A DNA stretch of 64,000 nt from Chitinophaga sp. GbtcB8 (GTDB lineage: Bacteria > Bacteroidota > Bacteroidia > Chitinophagales > Chitinophagaceae). Shown in pieces: positions 51,818 to 60,466 of this stretch. The stretch lies in contig NZ_JAGXJN010000023.1 of NCBI RefSeq assembly GCF_019091455.1, positions 47,054 to 111,053 of the forward strand. The letters run 5' to 3'. Below the pieces are notes generated by a model, which worked only from the letters and a program-made list of their open reading frames with translations, searched no databases and was not told where the DNA came from. Position 1 is the stretch's first letter; every line of letters starts with the position of its first letter. A program made the translations under genes and the position numbers.

Positions 51818-52060
51818 ATGTACTGTTATATACAACAAAGCCCTGATAGCTTTGATTTGTTGGCGTATTTTAGAACCTATTACCAAAACAATCAGTTTTC
51901 GGATTCAAGTCTGATGACGATCATCCCCTATATTTACAGGATCCCAACTAAGAAAAGAAAAAAACCTCATTACAAAAATCTTCATAAATGCTACAACAAC
52001 CCTAAACTACCTGCCAATTGTGCTATCGTTAGCAGGGGGGAGTATGAAAATAAAACCTAA
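51818..52060 (+). CDS. possible small ORF upstream of the mini-FecR gene
   Basis: 80 residues from an ATG preceded at close range by GGGGAGGA, a Shine-Dalgarno-like run unusual for this phylum. The product is Tyr/Asn/Lys-rich with no recognisable domain (it is not sigma-factor-like). It overlaps the next gene by 17 bp, which also has a GGGGGAG run before its ATG. Real translation is uncertain. Confidence 0.35.
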   Translation: MYCYIQQSPDSFDLLAYFRTYYQNNQFSDSSLMTIIPYIYRIPTKKRKKPHYKNLHKCYNNPKLPANCAIVSRGEYENKT

Positions 52061-52721
52061 CCATATGATAAGAGACATTTATATAATAATTTATAGGGCT
52101 ATCAAACATAAGGTTCCTCTAAGGCAATTAATACCAACACCAGGAGCGCCATTTGATGTTGAGATCTTTACAAAGCTTCTATTGCTGCGCAATAAGGAAT
52201 TGACCACTCGAAAAGAAAATAACTATATACAAAGGGAATTAAAATACAACCCGGAAGCCAAACGGGCATTGGAGGATGTGCGGCAGACTTTCCGGAATGA
52301 ACGGTTTCCATTAGTGGTACCTATTAAACCCAAGTATGGGAAAAGGGTTGCCATACTCATAGCGGTACTGGCTTTTGCCGTATGTACATATGCTGTTGTC
52401 CGGTATTGGAGCTATATTTCGGTTGAAAGAGAAAAGGTAAAAGAAGAAGTAGAAAAGGTTAAAAAAGAAAAAGTAAAAGAAGAAAAGGTTAAAGTGATGT
52501 CCACGAAAACGCTTCATGAAATAGCTGATATGATTGAGACGAACTATGGTGTAAAAGTTATTTTGGATCATGAAAAAGAAATAGCCGGTAAACAATTTTC
52601 GGGCTTCTTTGACACCCGCAAACCTTTGAAGGATTTTCTTGAGACCCTCAGCGTCAACGGGAAAATTGCATATTACTTTGATAAAGAGCAACACCTGCAT
52701 TTCAAAGAAATGCTTTATTAA
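52044..52721 (+). CDS. minimal FecR-like transmembrane regulator (DUF4974-like C-terminus)
   Basis: 225 residues. N-terminal cytoplasmic helical part (about 36-90) resembles the anti-sigma region of Bacteroidota FecR proteins (IFTKLLLLRNKELTTRKE, NPEAKRALEDV). One membrane helix (about 101-119), then a Lys/Glu/Val-rich helix (about 128-151) where the FecR domain normally sits, then a DUF4974/STN-like module (about 155-222; MIETNYGVKVIL, FSGFFDTRKPLKDFLETLSV). Such modules contact the STN domain of a TonB receptor, and the next gene encodes one. No ECF sigma factor is adjacent. Low-GC codon use. ATG at 52044 chosen for the preceding purine run. Confidence 0.72.
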   Translation: MKIKPNHMIRDIYIIIYRAIKHKVPLRQLIPTPGAPFDVEIFTKLLLLRNKELTTRKENNYIQRELKYNPEAKRALEDVRQTFRNERFPLVVPIKPKYGKRVAILIAVLAFAVCTYAVVRYWSYISVEREKVKEEVEKVKKEKVKEEKVKVMSTKTLHEIADMIETNYGVKVILDHEKEIAGKQFSGFFDTRKPLKDFLETLSVNGKIAYYFDKEQHLHFKEMLY

Positions 52722-52982
52722 TGGAAATTGAAAATACATTTTATATACAGCGTCAATAACATACATCATAAGTATGACGGGCGCAAACCAACGTGTAAAA
52801 CAGACACTGTATTTAAGAATTAGATAGGAAGAGGCCCCCGGCATGTATGCCCGGCTACAGACATATTCAGAATGATAAGGAATAATAGCTGGGGAATGAC
52901 CTGCAAGAAATCCGCTACTTCGTAAATGCCGTAGGTATCTAATAAGGTTATAACTATATTATAACAATGAACCAATGGTTTT
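52722..52982. other. 261-bp gap before the SusC-like gene
   Basis: AT-rich, no ORF of note, no clear terminator with a T tract and no exact TAnnTTTG seen. Co-transcription across it is possible but unproven. Confidence 0.35.
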
Positions 52983-55900
52983 ATGCCTTATAAGTTCATG
53001 TTCCCCCTCTTACTTTTAGTCACTGTTTCTACAAAGAACCTGTACTCCCAATCCTATCCGGGTAAAAGATTGGTTTCATGCCAGCAGAAGAACATCAGCT
53101 TTCCGGATCTTTTTAGAATTATTTACGCCCAAACCCGCATGGAGGTTTTCTATAATGAAGAGCAGCTAAGCCTGCATGAAAGGCTCACCGTTAATTTTCA
53201 GAATGAGCCCCTGGACAATGTACTTGCATTGCTTATAAAAAAAAGGGGATTGAGCTGGTGCTATAAAGATGAAACACTTATTATTAGCTCTCCCAAAAGA
53301 GTAAATCCTGATGAGGATAGGCTACCGGAAGGTAAAAGAAGAACGGTTACCGGATTTATAAAAAATGAGAAACATGAGCCATTAGATACTGTTTCAATTA
53401 CAGTAAAGGGAAGCCATAAAGGGACAACTACAAATAAAGACGGGAAATTCCTTTTAAGAGATATTGAATGTGAGGCAAAACTACTGGTTTCCAGGTCTGG
53501 TTATAAATCTATGGAACTTGCCACCTATGCGGATTCTATTCTAATTCAGCTTGTACCTATGATAACGCCGTTACGTGAAGTGAACGTAAATGGTGTTATG
53601 CAATCTACTCTTACAGGGTCCATCAGCAGTATCACAGAAAATGATATAAATGACCAGCCTATAGCCAATGTTCTGAGTGCTTTGCAGGGCCGGATACCCG
53701 GGCTTTACATCAATCAAACTACCGGGTTACCCGGTGGAGGTTATAAGATCAGGTTAAGGGGAAGGAACAGTATTCAGAGCGTGAGCACTCCGTTAATATT
53801 AATAGATGGTTTTCCTTATCCCTCCGTTTCTTTCAATGAGAACTTTTTGAATATAGCAGGAAGTGGTTTCGTACAAGGTGCAACGGTTGCAGCCAGCCCG
53901 TTGAACTTACTAAATGTCAATGATATTGCAAGCGTTAATATACTGAAGGATGCGGACGCTACTGCCATCTACGGAAATAAAGGCGTCAATGGGATCATAT
54001 TGATCAACAGGAAAATGCCTGGGGGTAAAAAAGGATTTAATGTTAATGTGTATACCGGAATAGGAAAGGCTACTAAACTTATCCGTTACCTGGATACCAG
54101 GCAATACCTGCAAATGAGAAGGGAAGGTATAAAGAACGACGGGAGAGAGCCGGCCGACCAGGATTATGATCTTAAAGCCTGGGATACCACAAGATATACT
54201 GACTGGCAAAAGACGCTGATCGGTGGAACCGCCAGAATTAATGAGGGTAGCATGGATCTCAACTTAGGCAATACCACTACTTTGTACCGGTTGAGCGGCT
54301 TGTTTAGAAAAGAAAGCACGGTGTATCCGTCAAATGAATTTGAATACAGGAAAAACGGAGGAAGTATACAGGTTAATACAAAAGCAATCCATCAAAAATT
54401 AAAATTAGCATTCTCTGTTAACTATGTCGCAGATCAAAATCTTTTGCCGGAAACAGATCTGACCACCCTATCTTCCTTACCCCCAAATACACCCCCTGTT
54501 TATACAGATAGCAAAACATTGAATTTTGCTGATGGGACCTTTTCTAAGAATCCATTTGCCTATCTGCTGCGAACGTACAAAGCCCAATCGAAAAATCTTG
54601 GCGCTTATATGAAATTGAACTATGAAATTACCAAGGACCTGGAGTTTCGGGTAAATGCAGGTTATGGTTTAATGAAGTCCAACGCGATTCAGGCAAACCC
54701 ATCGAAAGGACTTTATCAATCGGGTGGATTTTCTTATTTTTTTGATAATCAATATCGAAATATATCACTGGATATCCAGGGGGCCTGGAAAAAAAGCTTT
54801 GGTGAAGAACAGCTAAGTTTATTACTTGGAAAGCGGTTTCAAAAAGATGAACAGCAACAGGAGAGTGAGATGGGATTCTATGGGAACGATGCCTTTTTGG
54901 AGTGCAGAGATTCCGCTAACCCCCTTTCCAAACTGGGAGTTGTTGATACCAGTTACCGGTATCAATCCCTATACGGACATTTTGAATATAAACATGCTAA
55001 TAAGTACTTATTAACGCTGACTATTAGCAGGGATCGATCTTCGAGACTTAGTCCTTCATACAGGGATCGCACTTTTGGTGCCCTGGGGGCAGCCTGGGTA
55101 TTTAGCCGGGAAAAATGGTTAAGCGGAAATAGCTTCATAAGTTATGGGAAGATACGTGGTAGCCTGGGGTTCACAGGGAATGATCAATATACAAGCGATT
55201 TTAATAATGATACTTATTTACCACCGTTTATTTTGCAGAAAAAAATTCCGGGAACTAATGGCCGTAATTATGCCACTTTCTATAGCTGGGAAAAACTTCG
55301 TAAGGCGGAACTGGCTGTGGAATTGGGCTTTATGAATGAACGGGTAACAACAACTTTGTGCTATTATAATAACCGCAGTACGGATCAGCTGCTTTCATTA
55401 AAGCAATACGAAACGCTTGAAAGTGATATTTATGCCGGCCGGCGAAGGATAAGATATACTCCGGTAAATTCTCCGGCTATTGTGGAAAACAGCGGGCTTG
55501 AAATAGATGTAACATCCGTACCGGTAAATACAGGCAAAATAACCTGGAACAGTACCTTTAATTTTAGCTTACCGCAAAATAAACTCGTTTCATTCCCTGA
55601 CATTGCGCAAACAAATTATAAATACCTATATAGTTTAGGAATGCAATTGGATATGGTGCAGTCATATCACTTTTTGGAGGTAGATCCCTCATCGGGATTG
55701 TACAAGTTTGAAAGTGGGGGTAAAGATATCCCCTCCAAATTTGAAGATCTAAAATATGGGCAGCAGCTTGCCCCAACCTTTTATGGAGGGTTACAGAACA
55801 CTTTTCGTATAAAGGCATTTGAGATAGACTTTTTGATCCGCTTTGCCAAACAAAACAATTACGATTATGTTTTTGCATCCGGCGCCCCAAGTCCCGGTAC

Positions 55901-56261
55901 GGATATTAATCAGGCTTTGTTTGTTTGGGATAGATGGCAACGCACAGGCGACCAGGCAGCCGTTCAAAAATTTACAGCTGATATGGAAACCGAAGCAGGT
56001 CAATTATTTTCCGCGGCCCTGTTCAGCGACCGGCGAATAACAGATGCCAGTTATGTGCGCCTGCAGTCTTTCTCCTTTGCATACTATTTATCCAACAAAA
56101 AACTGGAGCGGATTAAAATGAAGAACTGTAAGCTATACCTGCAGGGGGTAAATCTTTTTACCTTAACGAACTATAAAGGAAGAGACCCTGAAATGACTAC
56201 GTCAGTAGAGGCTTACCCGCCTCTGCGGATTTTAACTGCAGGTATTCAGCTTTCATTTTAA
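52983..56261 (+). CDS. STN-containing SusC/RagA-type TonB-dependent outer-membrane receptor
   Basis: 1092 residues. Signal peptide (about 1-22), STN signalling domain (about 38-103), carboxypeptidase-regulatory-like domain (about 120-200; TVTGFIKNEKHEPLDTVSI), plug (about 205-340; ALQGRIPGLYINQTTG and LRGRNSIQSVSTPLILIDG are SusC-type) and a large beta barrel ending in ILTAGIQLSF with a terminal Phe. STN plus the upstream FecR-like protein imply cell-surface signalling by the transported ligand. Unusually for a SusC protein, no SusD gene follows. Codon use is more AT-rich than the backbone. Confidence 0.92.
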   Translation: MPYKFMFPLLLLVTVSTKNLYSQSYPGKRLVSCQQKNISFPDLFRIIYAQTRMEVFYNEEQLSLHERLTVNFQNEPLDNVLALLIKKRGLSWCYKDETLIISSPKRVNPDEDRLPEGKRRTVTGFIKNEKHEPLDTVSITVKGSHKGTTTNKDGKFLLRDIECEAKLLVSRSGYKSMELATYADSILIQLVPMITPLREVNVNGVMQSTLTGSISSITENDINDQPIANVLSALQGRIPGLYINQTTGLPGGGYKIRLRGRNSIQSVSTPLILIDGFPYPSVSFNENFLNIAGSGFVQGATVAASPLNLLNVNDIASVNILKDADATAIYGNKGVNGIILINRKMPGGKKGFNVNVYTGIGKATKLIRYLDTRQYLQMRREGIKNDGREPADQDYDLKAWDTTRYTDWQKTLIGGTARINEGSMDLNLGNTTTLYRLSGLFRKESTVYPSNEFEYRKNGGSIQVNTKAIHQKLKLAFSVNYVADQNLLPETDLTTLSSLPPNTPPVYTDSKTLNFADGTFSKNPFAYLLRTYKAQSKNLGAYMKLNYEITKDLEFRVNAGYGLMKSNAIQANPSKGLYQSGGFSYFFDNQYRNISLDIQGAWKKSFGEEQLSLLLGKRFQKDEQQQESEMGFYGNDAFLECRDSANPLSKLGVVDTSYRYQSLYGHFEYKHANKYLLTLTISRDRSSRLSPSYRDRTFGALGAAWVFSREKWLSGNSFISYGKIRGSLGFTGNDQYTSDFNNDTYLPPFILQKKIPGTNGRNYATFYSWEKLRKAELAVELGFMNERVTTTLCYYNNRSTDQLLSLKQYETLESDIYAGRRRIRYTPVNSPAIVENSGLEIDVTSVPVNTGKITWNSTFNFSLPQNKLVSFPDIAQTNYKYLYSLGMQLDMVQSYHFLEVDPSSGLYKFESGGKDIPSKFEDLKYGQQLAPTFYGGLQNTFRIKAFEIDFLIRFAKQNNYDYVFASGAPSPGTDINQALFVWDRWQRTGDQAAVQKFTADMETEAGQLFSAALFSDRRITDASYVRLQSFSFAYYLSNKKLERIKMKNCKLYLQGVNLFTLTNYKGRDPEMTTSVEAYPPLRILTAGIQLSF

Positions 56262-56390
56262 GTATACTATTTTCGCCATTTAGTACTGGCCATTGCTCTA
56301 ACCATAAAATATTGATCTTCCGGATCATTTTTTATATGGAAAAGCCGCTGCCGAAAAACGGCTATTTAAGTAAACCTAAATTTTCAAAGT

Positions 56391-56657
56391 ATGAAAAAAT
56401 TTCAGTTTACCGTAGTAAGAATAGTTATTCTATCCTCCTTCCTAATTGCGTTTAGCAGTTCAATAATGAAGAAACAAAGCATTCAGGCGCGTTATACGCA
56501 GAGTAACCTGGGTTCACTTTGTTTACCACCCACCACATTGCCAGGTGTTTGTACTGAAACAAATACAGGGGTATTATGTGAAACCGCATTGGGAGGTGGT
56601 GTTTTTCGAAGCTGGTACAAAGATGCCTGCGTAAATCCTTATTACAGGATACCTTAA
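56391..56657 (+). CDS. small exported four-cysteine protein
   Basis: 88 residues. Basic start MKKFQF, hydrophobic stretch (about 8-25) and likely cleavage after about residue 33, leaving a mature peptide of 50-60 residues with four cysteines (44, 54, 63, 80), a TNTGVLCETALGGG turn and an aromatic, basic C-terminus (SWYKDACVNPYYRIP). It lies 130 bp after the SusC-like gene. It resembles in outline the small secreted Cys-containing proteins (DUF6520-like) encoded beside SusC genes in this phylum; that match is tentative. Confidence 0.6.
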   Translation: MKKFQFTVVRIVILSSFLIAFSSSIMKKQSIQARYTQSNLGSLCLPPTTLPGVCTETNTGVLCETALGGGVFRSWYKDACVNPYYRIP

Positions 56658-56710
56658 TAGGTTGGGCAGTGGCAAATAAGCCTGCCACTGCCTCATTCAT
56701 ACATACCATA

Positions 56711-56760
56711 AAAGAAAAAGCGTGAAAAAATGTTCTAAAATGAACACTTTTTCACGCTTT
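56711..56760 (-). terminator. terminator of tRNA-Leu
   Basis: 19-bp stem with one mismatch (AAAGCGTGAAAAAATGTTC at 56717-56735 against 56742-56760) and, on the minus strand, a CTTTTTCTTTTA tail. It may also stop the rightward small-protein transcript. Confidence 0.85.
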
Positions 56761-56764
56761 AGTG

Positions 56765-56846
56765 TGCGGGTGATAGGACTCGAACCTACATGCCGCGAAG
56801 CACCAGATCCTAAGTCTGGCGTGTCTACCAATTTCACCACACCCGC
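56765..56846 (-). tRNA. tRNA-Leu (anticodon UAG)
   Basis: 82 nt with all arms: acceptor GCGGGTG paired with CACCCGC, D-arm with TTGGTAGA, anticodon stem-loop CCAGA-CTTAGGA-TCTGG (anticodon TAG), a long variable arm (TGCTTCGCGGCA) and T-arm GTTCGAGTC. The 3' CCA is not encoded. It reads CUN leucine codons. It marks the right edge of the AT-rich accessory locus. Confidence 0.95.
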
Positions 56847-57019
56847 GTCTTTTACGCTGCAAAACAGGAAAAGGACTGCAAAGGTATTGTTTTTTAGGAA
56901 TTAAAAAAATGCAAGATGGAGTTATGTCACAATTTATATCAAAAATTTAGAGATCAATTAGTTAAGAATGAATGTTGAATAATCTACGTATCTATTTCAG
57001 ATCCTGTACAGCACCTGTT

Positions 57020-57727
57020 TTATCCTTCCTTTCTCCCCCAGATCTTCCCTACCGCATCTGCATACGCCGCTCCTATGCTGATAGAGGCCTGCTGTATATA
57101 CAGGTAGTTCCGGTCTATGCGCTCTACTTTACTGTTGGCTACAATAAAGAAACGGTGCACCCGGGTAAACAGGGTTGTGGGCAGCAGGTCCAGGGCTTCC
57201 TGCATGGAAAGGCGGGAAATAACCTTACGGTCTTTCAGCACAAAATTCACGTAGTTGCCGGCGCTTTCCAGGTACAGGATCTCATCCAGCCGGATCTTGC
57301 ATTGCTCATAGCCGCTTTTAATAAAAATGTAATCAGGTACATAACCGGCGGCGGTGCTTTGCTGTTTTAGCTGCAGCAGGGTATGAGCTTTATTGCAGGC
57401 TTTCAGGAAACGGGTCAGGGAAAAGGGTTTCAGCAGGTAATCAATGGCATCCAGCTCAAAACTTTGCACGGCATGTTCTGAGTAAGCGGTGGTAAAAACC
57501 ACCATGGGTGGGTTGGTAAGGCTGGTCAGGAAATCAATGCCGGTGATGTCCGGCATTTTAATGTCCAGGAAAAGCAGGTCTGTACGCTCTTTATTCAGGT
57601 GCTCCATGGCCTCAAAGGCGTTGGTGAACAGGCCCTTTACTTCCAGGAACGGCACTTTTGCCGCATGTGAGCGGATCACGGACAGCGCCACCGGCTCATC
57701 GTCTATGGCAATAGCAGTCAGCTTCAT
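57020..57727 (-). CDS. LytTR-family response regulator
   Basis: 235 residues: receiver (about 1-120) with Asp9-Asp10, phospho-acceptor Asp55 in FLDIKMPD and Lys in YLLKPFSL; LytTR DNA-binding domain (about 135-230; FIKSGYEQCKIRLDEILYLESAGNY is the typical start, in which the residues at 140-165 fall). LytTR proteins bind pairs of short direct repeats about two helical turns apart. Its start overlaps the DUF4407 stop by 4 bp, so kinase, DUF4407 protein and regulator form one operon. Confidence 0.94.
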   Translation of the reverse strand: MKLTAIAIDDEPVALSVIRSHAAKVPFLEVKGLFTNAFEAMEHLNKERTDLLFLDIKMPDITGIDFLTSLTNPPMVVFTTAYSEHAVQSFELDAIDYLLKPFSLTRFLKACNKAHTLLQLKQQSTAAGYVPDYIFIKSGYEQCKIRLDEILYLESAGNYVNFVLKDRKVISRLSMQEALDLLPTTLFTRVHRFFIVANSKVERIDRNYLYIQQASISIGAAYADAVGKIWGRKEG

Positions 57728-58725
57728 ACCACGTTGTTTTTCCGGTAGCCAAGATACACATTATTATAGTCCACCAGTTTATCATATTCGCCTTTGGGCA
57801 TCAGCAGCTTACTAAGCAGGGGCATTACTTCTATCAGGGTTATAATCAGTACTATCAGGCGGTACCGCTGCCGCAGGGGGGCATGTTCCGCGGTCAGCTC
57901 TTCCAGGGCTTCTGTTTGCGACAGGAACCCGTCTGTTAAAGAGGCTACATATACTTTTTCCTTGGCCTGGTTCTCTTTCCACTGGTCGGCCAGCTGGGTT
58001 TGGCGCTCCTGCAGCTGTGGCGCCAGCTGGCGGCGCAGGTCCGTCAGCTCCTGCTCTGCTTTCAGGTATTCTGTTTTCTTTACTTTGGCAATGGCAGATT
58101 CCCCGATCTTGCCGGAGCCGCCGGTACCATCTGTTTCCTTAATGTAATCATCCTTATAGCCTTTTACCTGGGTTTCTTTTTGCTGTAATTGCTGCTGCCA
58201 TTGCTGGAGGTCTTTTTCCAGGCCGGTAGTATGTTCTGCATTCAGGGTGGCCAGCTCATTACGGAATTTTTCCAGCTTGCCCTGCCGGTTCAGCACCATC
58301 TGGGCCTGAATGTCTTTCCGGAACAGCAGTAAAATCACCGGCTGGGAAATGAACAGGCCAATGGTAAAGGCCAGGCATAAACGAAAGGCCACCGGTAGGA
58401 ACTTCCGGCGGCCTGAGCCCGACATGGCCGTTATCAGGCTTCGGTCAATACTAAGGATGGCGAAACCAAAGAAAAATGCCAATCCAGCAATAACCATTTC
58501 ATCATCTACCACGGTAGAAAAAAAGTATCCCCAGGCCAGGGTGGCAAACAGCCAGGTAACGAGTACGGATATGCCAATAATGCGGTACCGCTCCTGGTCT
58601 GCCCTGCAATCTTTTAGTATAGTAATGTCTGCGGCTGCTAACCACCAGAGGAATTTGCTGAGGCCATCTGCAGCAGGCGTATTGTTAACGGGTGTTTGTT
58701 CCATTGGAAGTGTATCAGGATACAT
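57724..58725 (-). CDS. DUF4407 membrane protein inserted in a two-component operon
   Basis: 333 residues (326 if the ATG at 58704 is used; the first seven codons otherwise overlap the kinase end). FLWWLAAADITILKDC opens the DUF4407 family, followed by two or three membrane helices (about 45-125), a long charged coiled coil rich in Gln/Glu/Lys (about 140-275, NAEHTTGLEKDLQQWQQQL) and a last membrane helix (about 290-305). Function unknown. Its position between sensor kinase and regulator, with overlaps on both sides, implies a role in or under this signalling system. Confidence 0.85.
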   Translation of the reverse strand: MYPDTLPMEQTPVNNTPAADGLSKFLWWLAAADITILKDCRADQERYRIIGISVLVTWLFATLAWGYFFSTVVDDEMVIAGLAFFFGFAILSIDRSLITAMSGSGRRKFLPVAFRLCLAFTIGLFISQPVILLLFRKDIQAQMVLNRQGKLEKFRNELATLNAEHTTGLEKDLQQWQQQLQQKETQVKGYKDDYIKETDGTGGSGKIGESAIAKVKKTEYLKAEQELTDLRRQLAPQLQERQTQLADQWKENQAKEKVYVASLTDGFLSQTEALEELTAEHAPLRQRYRLIVLIITLIEVMPLLSKLLMPKGEYDKLVDYNNVYLGYRKNNVV

Positions 58726-60202
58726 GAATGGTCAGGTGCACAAAATATTCGGTAGCTGTTTGTCGTATGTTCAGCTCATGCCGTTGCGGGTACAGTAAGC
58801 TCAGGCGGTCACGTACATTATTGAGGCCAATGCCGGGACCTCTTTCTATATCATTATCCGGGCGGGCATGCGTGGTGTTGTACACATCAAAGTAGATCCG
58901 CTCTTTATCGCAGGAAAGGGAAATGGCGATCTTGGAGCGGTTACGCAAGCTAATGCCGTGTTTAAAAGCGTACTCCACAAAAGGGATCAGCAGCATGGGC
59001 GCTATGGCATGCTCGCAATGATCCTCATTAATGTTCACATCAATCTGTATATCCGGCGATGCCTGTGTGCGCAGGCGCTGCAGGGCAATGTAATTGTGCA
59101 GGTAAGCTACTTCTTTACGCAGGGCTATTTTTTCCAGGTGGTTCTCATCCAGCATAAAACGCATCATATCCCCCAGCTTCTGAATGCCTTCGCTGGTGTT
59201 CAATGCATTTTCCTGTAAAGCCGTACCGTATAAGGTGTTCAGGGCATTGAACAGGAAGTGCGGGTTAATCTGCGAGCGCAGGAAATCCAGGTCAGCTGCG
59301 GAACGGCCCAGCGCTTTCTGCAGGTTTAACATAGTAGCTACACGGTTTTCACGGGCTACGTACAGCCACCAGGTAATGGGTAGCAGCACCAGTAATTGTA
59401 CTGCAAATAAGCCTAACATCAGTGCAAAGGTTTCTGCGGGGCGTTCCTGGCGTATGGCCAATGCAAGCAGGAGTATAGAAAAACCGGCTATAAAGGAGGT
59501 CAGGAAAACATCGCGGGCCAGGATCCATTTACGCAGGTGTATTTTTTCATACCGCGGAAATATTTTCGTGTACCAGACATAACCTACCGCTGCATAATAC
59601 GGCCCGCCGCAGGCTACCAGTATAAATAAGATCCGGGAGTGTATCCCAATGGCAAATACCAGCAGGGCTATCCATGCAGCTACTGCCATAAAAGGCTCGT
59701 TCATAAGGAGTTTGCGCCCGCGTACATATTGAAAATACAGGTGTTTGCCGGCATAATACACTACGTATATGATGGTATAGAACATAGTAGTGCTAAAAGC
59801 CGATTTGGCAAAGTACATATGTGCCCCCTTTATAGAACTATATACACCCAGCAGGTAACCATAGTAGTAAGAATAGGCTACCATAATACCTGTGAACAGC
59901 ACCAGCACAGTGGCGGCTAACAGCAGCAAGCCCGGTAACCAGCGCTGCCGTTCCAGGAATATGGGCACTATTACCATATTGGTGAAAAGAAAGGCTGCAT
60001 ATACAAGCGTAATATGCGCCAGGGAAGGCAGCAGGTAATGAATGTAATAGTCAAATACCTGGTGATATTGGTGAAATTTATAACCATAGGAATGCTGCAT
60101 TTCAAATACGTTATCCGTAACGCTCCGGAATAACAGCGGGAATATCAGCAGCAGGAAAATAGCGGTTACTGCGCCGAACTCTAACTTTTTAAAAGAGATC
60201 AT
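58715..60202 (-). CDS. LytS-type sensor histidine kinase
   Basis: 495 residues. The N-terminal half has about eight membrane helices (12-280); then a linker helix and the His_kinase domain with phospho-acceptor His in SQINPHFLFNALNTLYG (about 310-325), followed by an HATPase domain with GIGLNNVRDRLSLLY. Partner of the LytTR regulator two genes downstream. Upstream promoter region carries two pairs of phased direct repeats. Confidence 0.93.
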   Translation of the reverse strand: MISFKKLEFGAVTAIFLLLIFPLLFRSVTDNVFEMQHSYGYKFHQYHQVFDYYIHYLLPSLAHITLVYAAFLFTNMVIVPIFLERQRWLPGLLLLAATVLVLFTGIMVAYSYYYGYLLGVYSSIKGAHMYFAKSAFSTTMFYTIIYVVYYAGKHLYFQYVRGRKLLMNEPFMAVAAWIALLVFAIGIHSRILFILVACGGPYYAAVGYVWYTKIFPRYEKIHLRKWILARDVFLTSFIAGFSILLLALAIRQERPAETFALMLGLFAVQLLVLLPITWWLYVARENRVATMLNLQKALGRSAADLDFLRSQINPHFLFNALNTLYGTALQENALNTSEGIQKLGDMMRFMLDENHLEKIALRKEVAYLHNYIALQRLRTQASPDIQIDVNINEDHCEHAIAPMLLIPFVEYAFKHGISLRNRSKIAISLSCDKERIYFDVYNTTHARPDNDIERGPGIGLNNVRDRLSLLYPQRHELNIRQTATEYFVHLTIHVS

Positions 60203-60251
60203 GGGTAGAAACTTTCAGCAATGATAGTCATCTCTGCAAAGTGCTTTCCTG

Positions 60252-60344
60252 AAATGGGATGAAAAGCCGGGAAAATGGGATGAAAACAGGAAAGGCGCAG
60301 GGCAGCGCTGCAGCTTTTACGGTAGTGCTGCGGCTTTTCCGGTA
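60252..60344. promoter_or_regulatory. two pairs of phased direct repeats upstream of the LytTR operon
   Basis: AAATGGGATGAAAA occurs at 60252-60265 and 60273-60286 (21-bp period). GCTGCAGCTTTTACGGTA at 60307-60324 recurs as GCTGCGGCTTTTCCGGTA at 60327-60344 (20-bp period). Two-turn spacing of direct repeats is what LytTR-domain dimers bind, so these are candidate autoregulatory sites, or sites for the divergent type IX cargo gene. Confidence 0.5.
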
Positions 60345-60466
60345 TGGTTAACAAGCGGTTAGCCATACGGTAAAAAGAAAGTTGATCCCGGGAGATATTT
60401 TAAATAAATGAATACGAAAAACAGCGAAATTTGTCGTAACTTTTTTATACCCAAAACCAGACCTAT

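Noticed and set aside
51818..52060. ECF sigma factor upstream of the FecR-like gene
   Set aside because: The only ORF there shows no sigma region 2 or 4 features; no sigma factor gene was found in the window.
51163..56846. Integrative element using the tRNA-Leu as attachment site
   Set aside because: Composition and position fit, but no integrase, no direct repeat of the tRNA 3' end and no mobility genes are visible.
56722..56904. 60-codon frame across the tRNA-Leu gene
   Set aside because: It reads the antisense of a complete tRNA, so coding is very unlikely.
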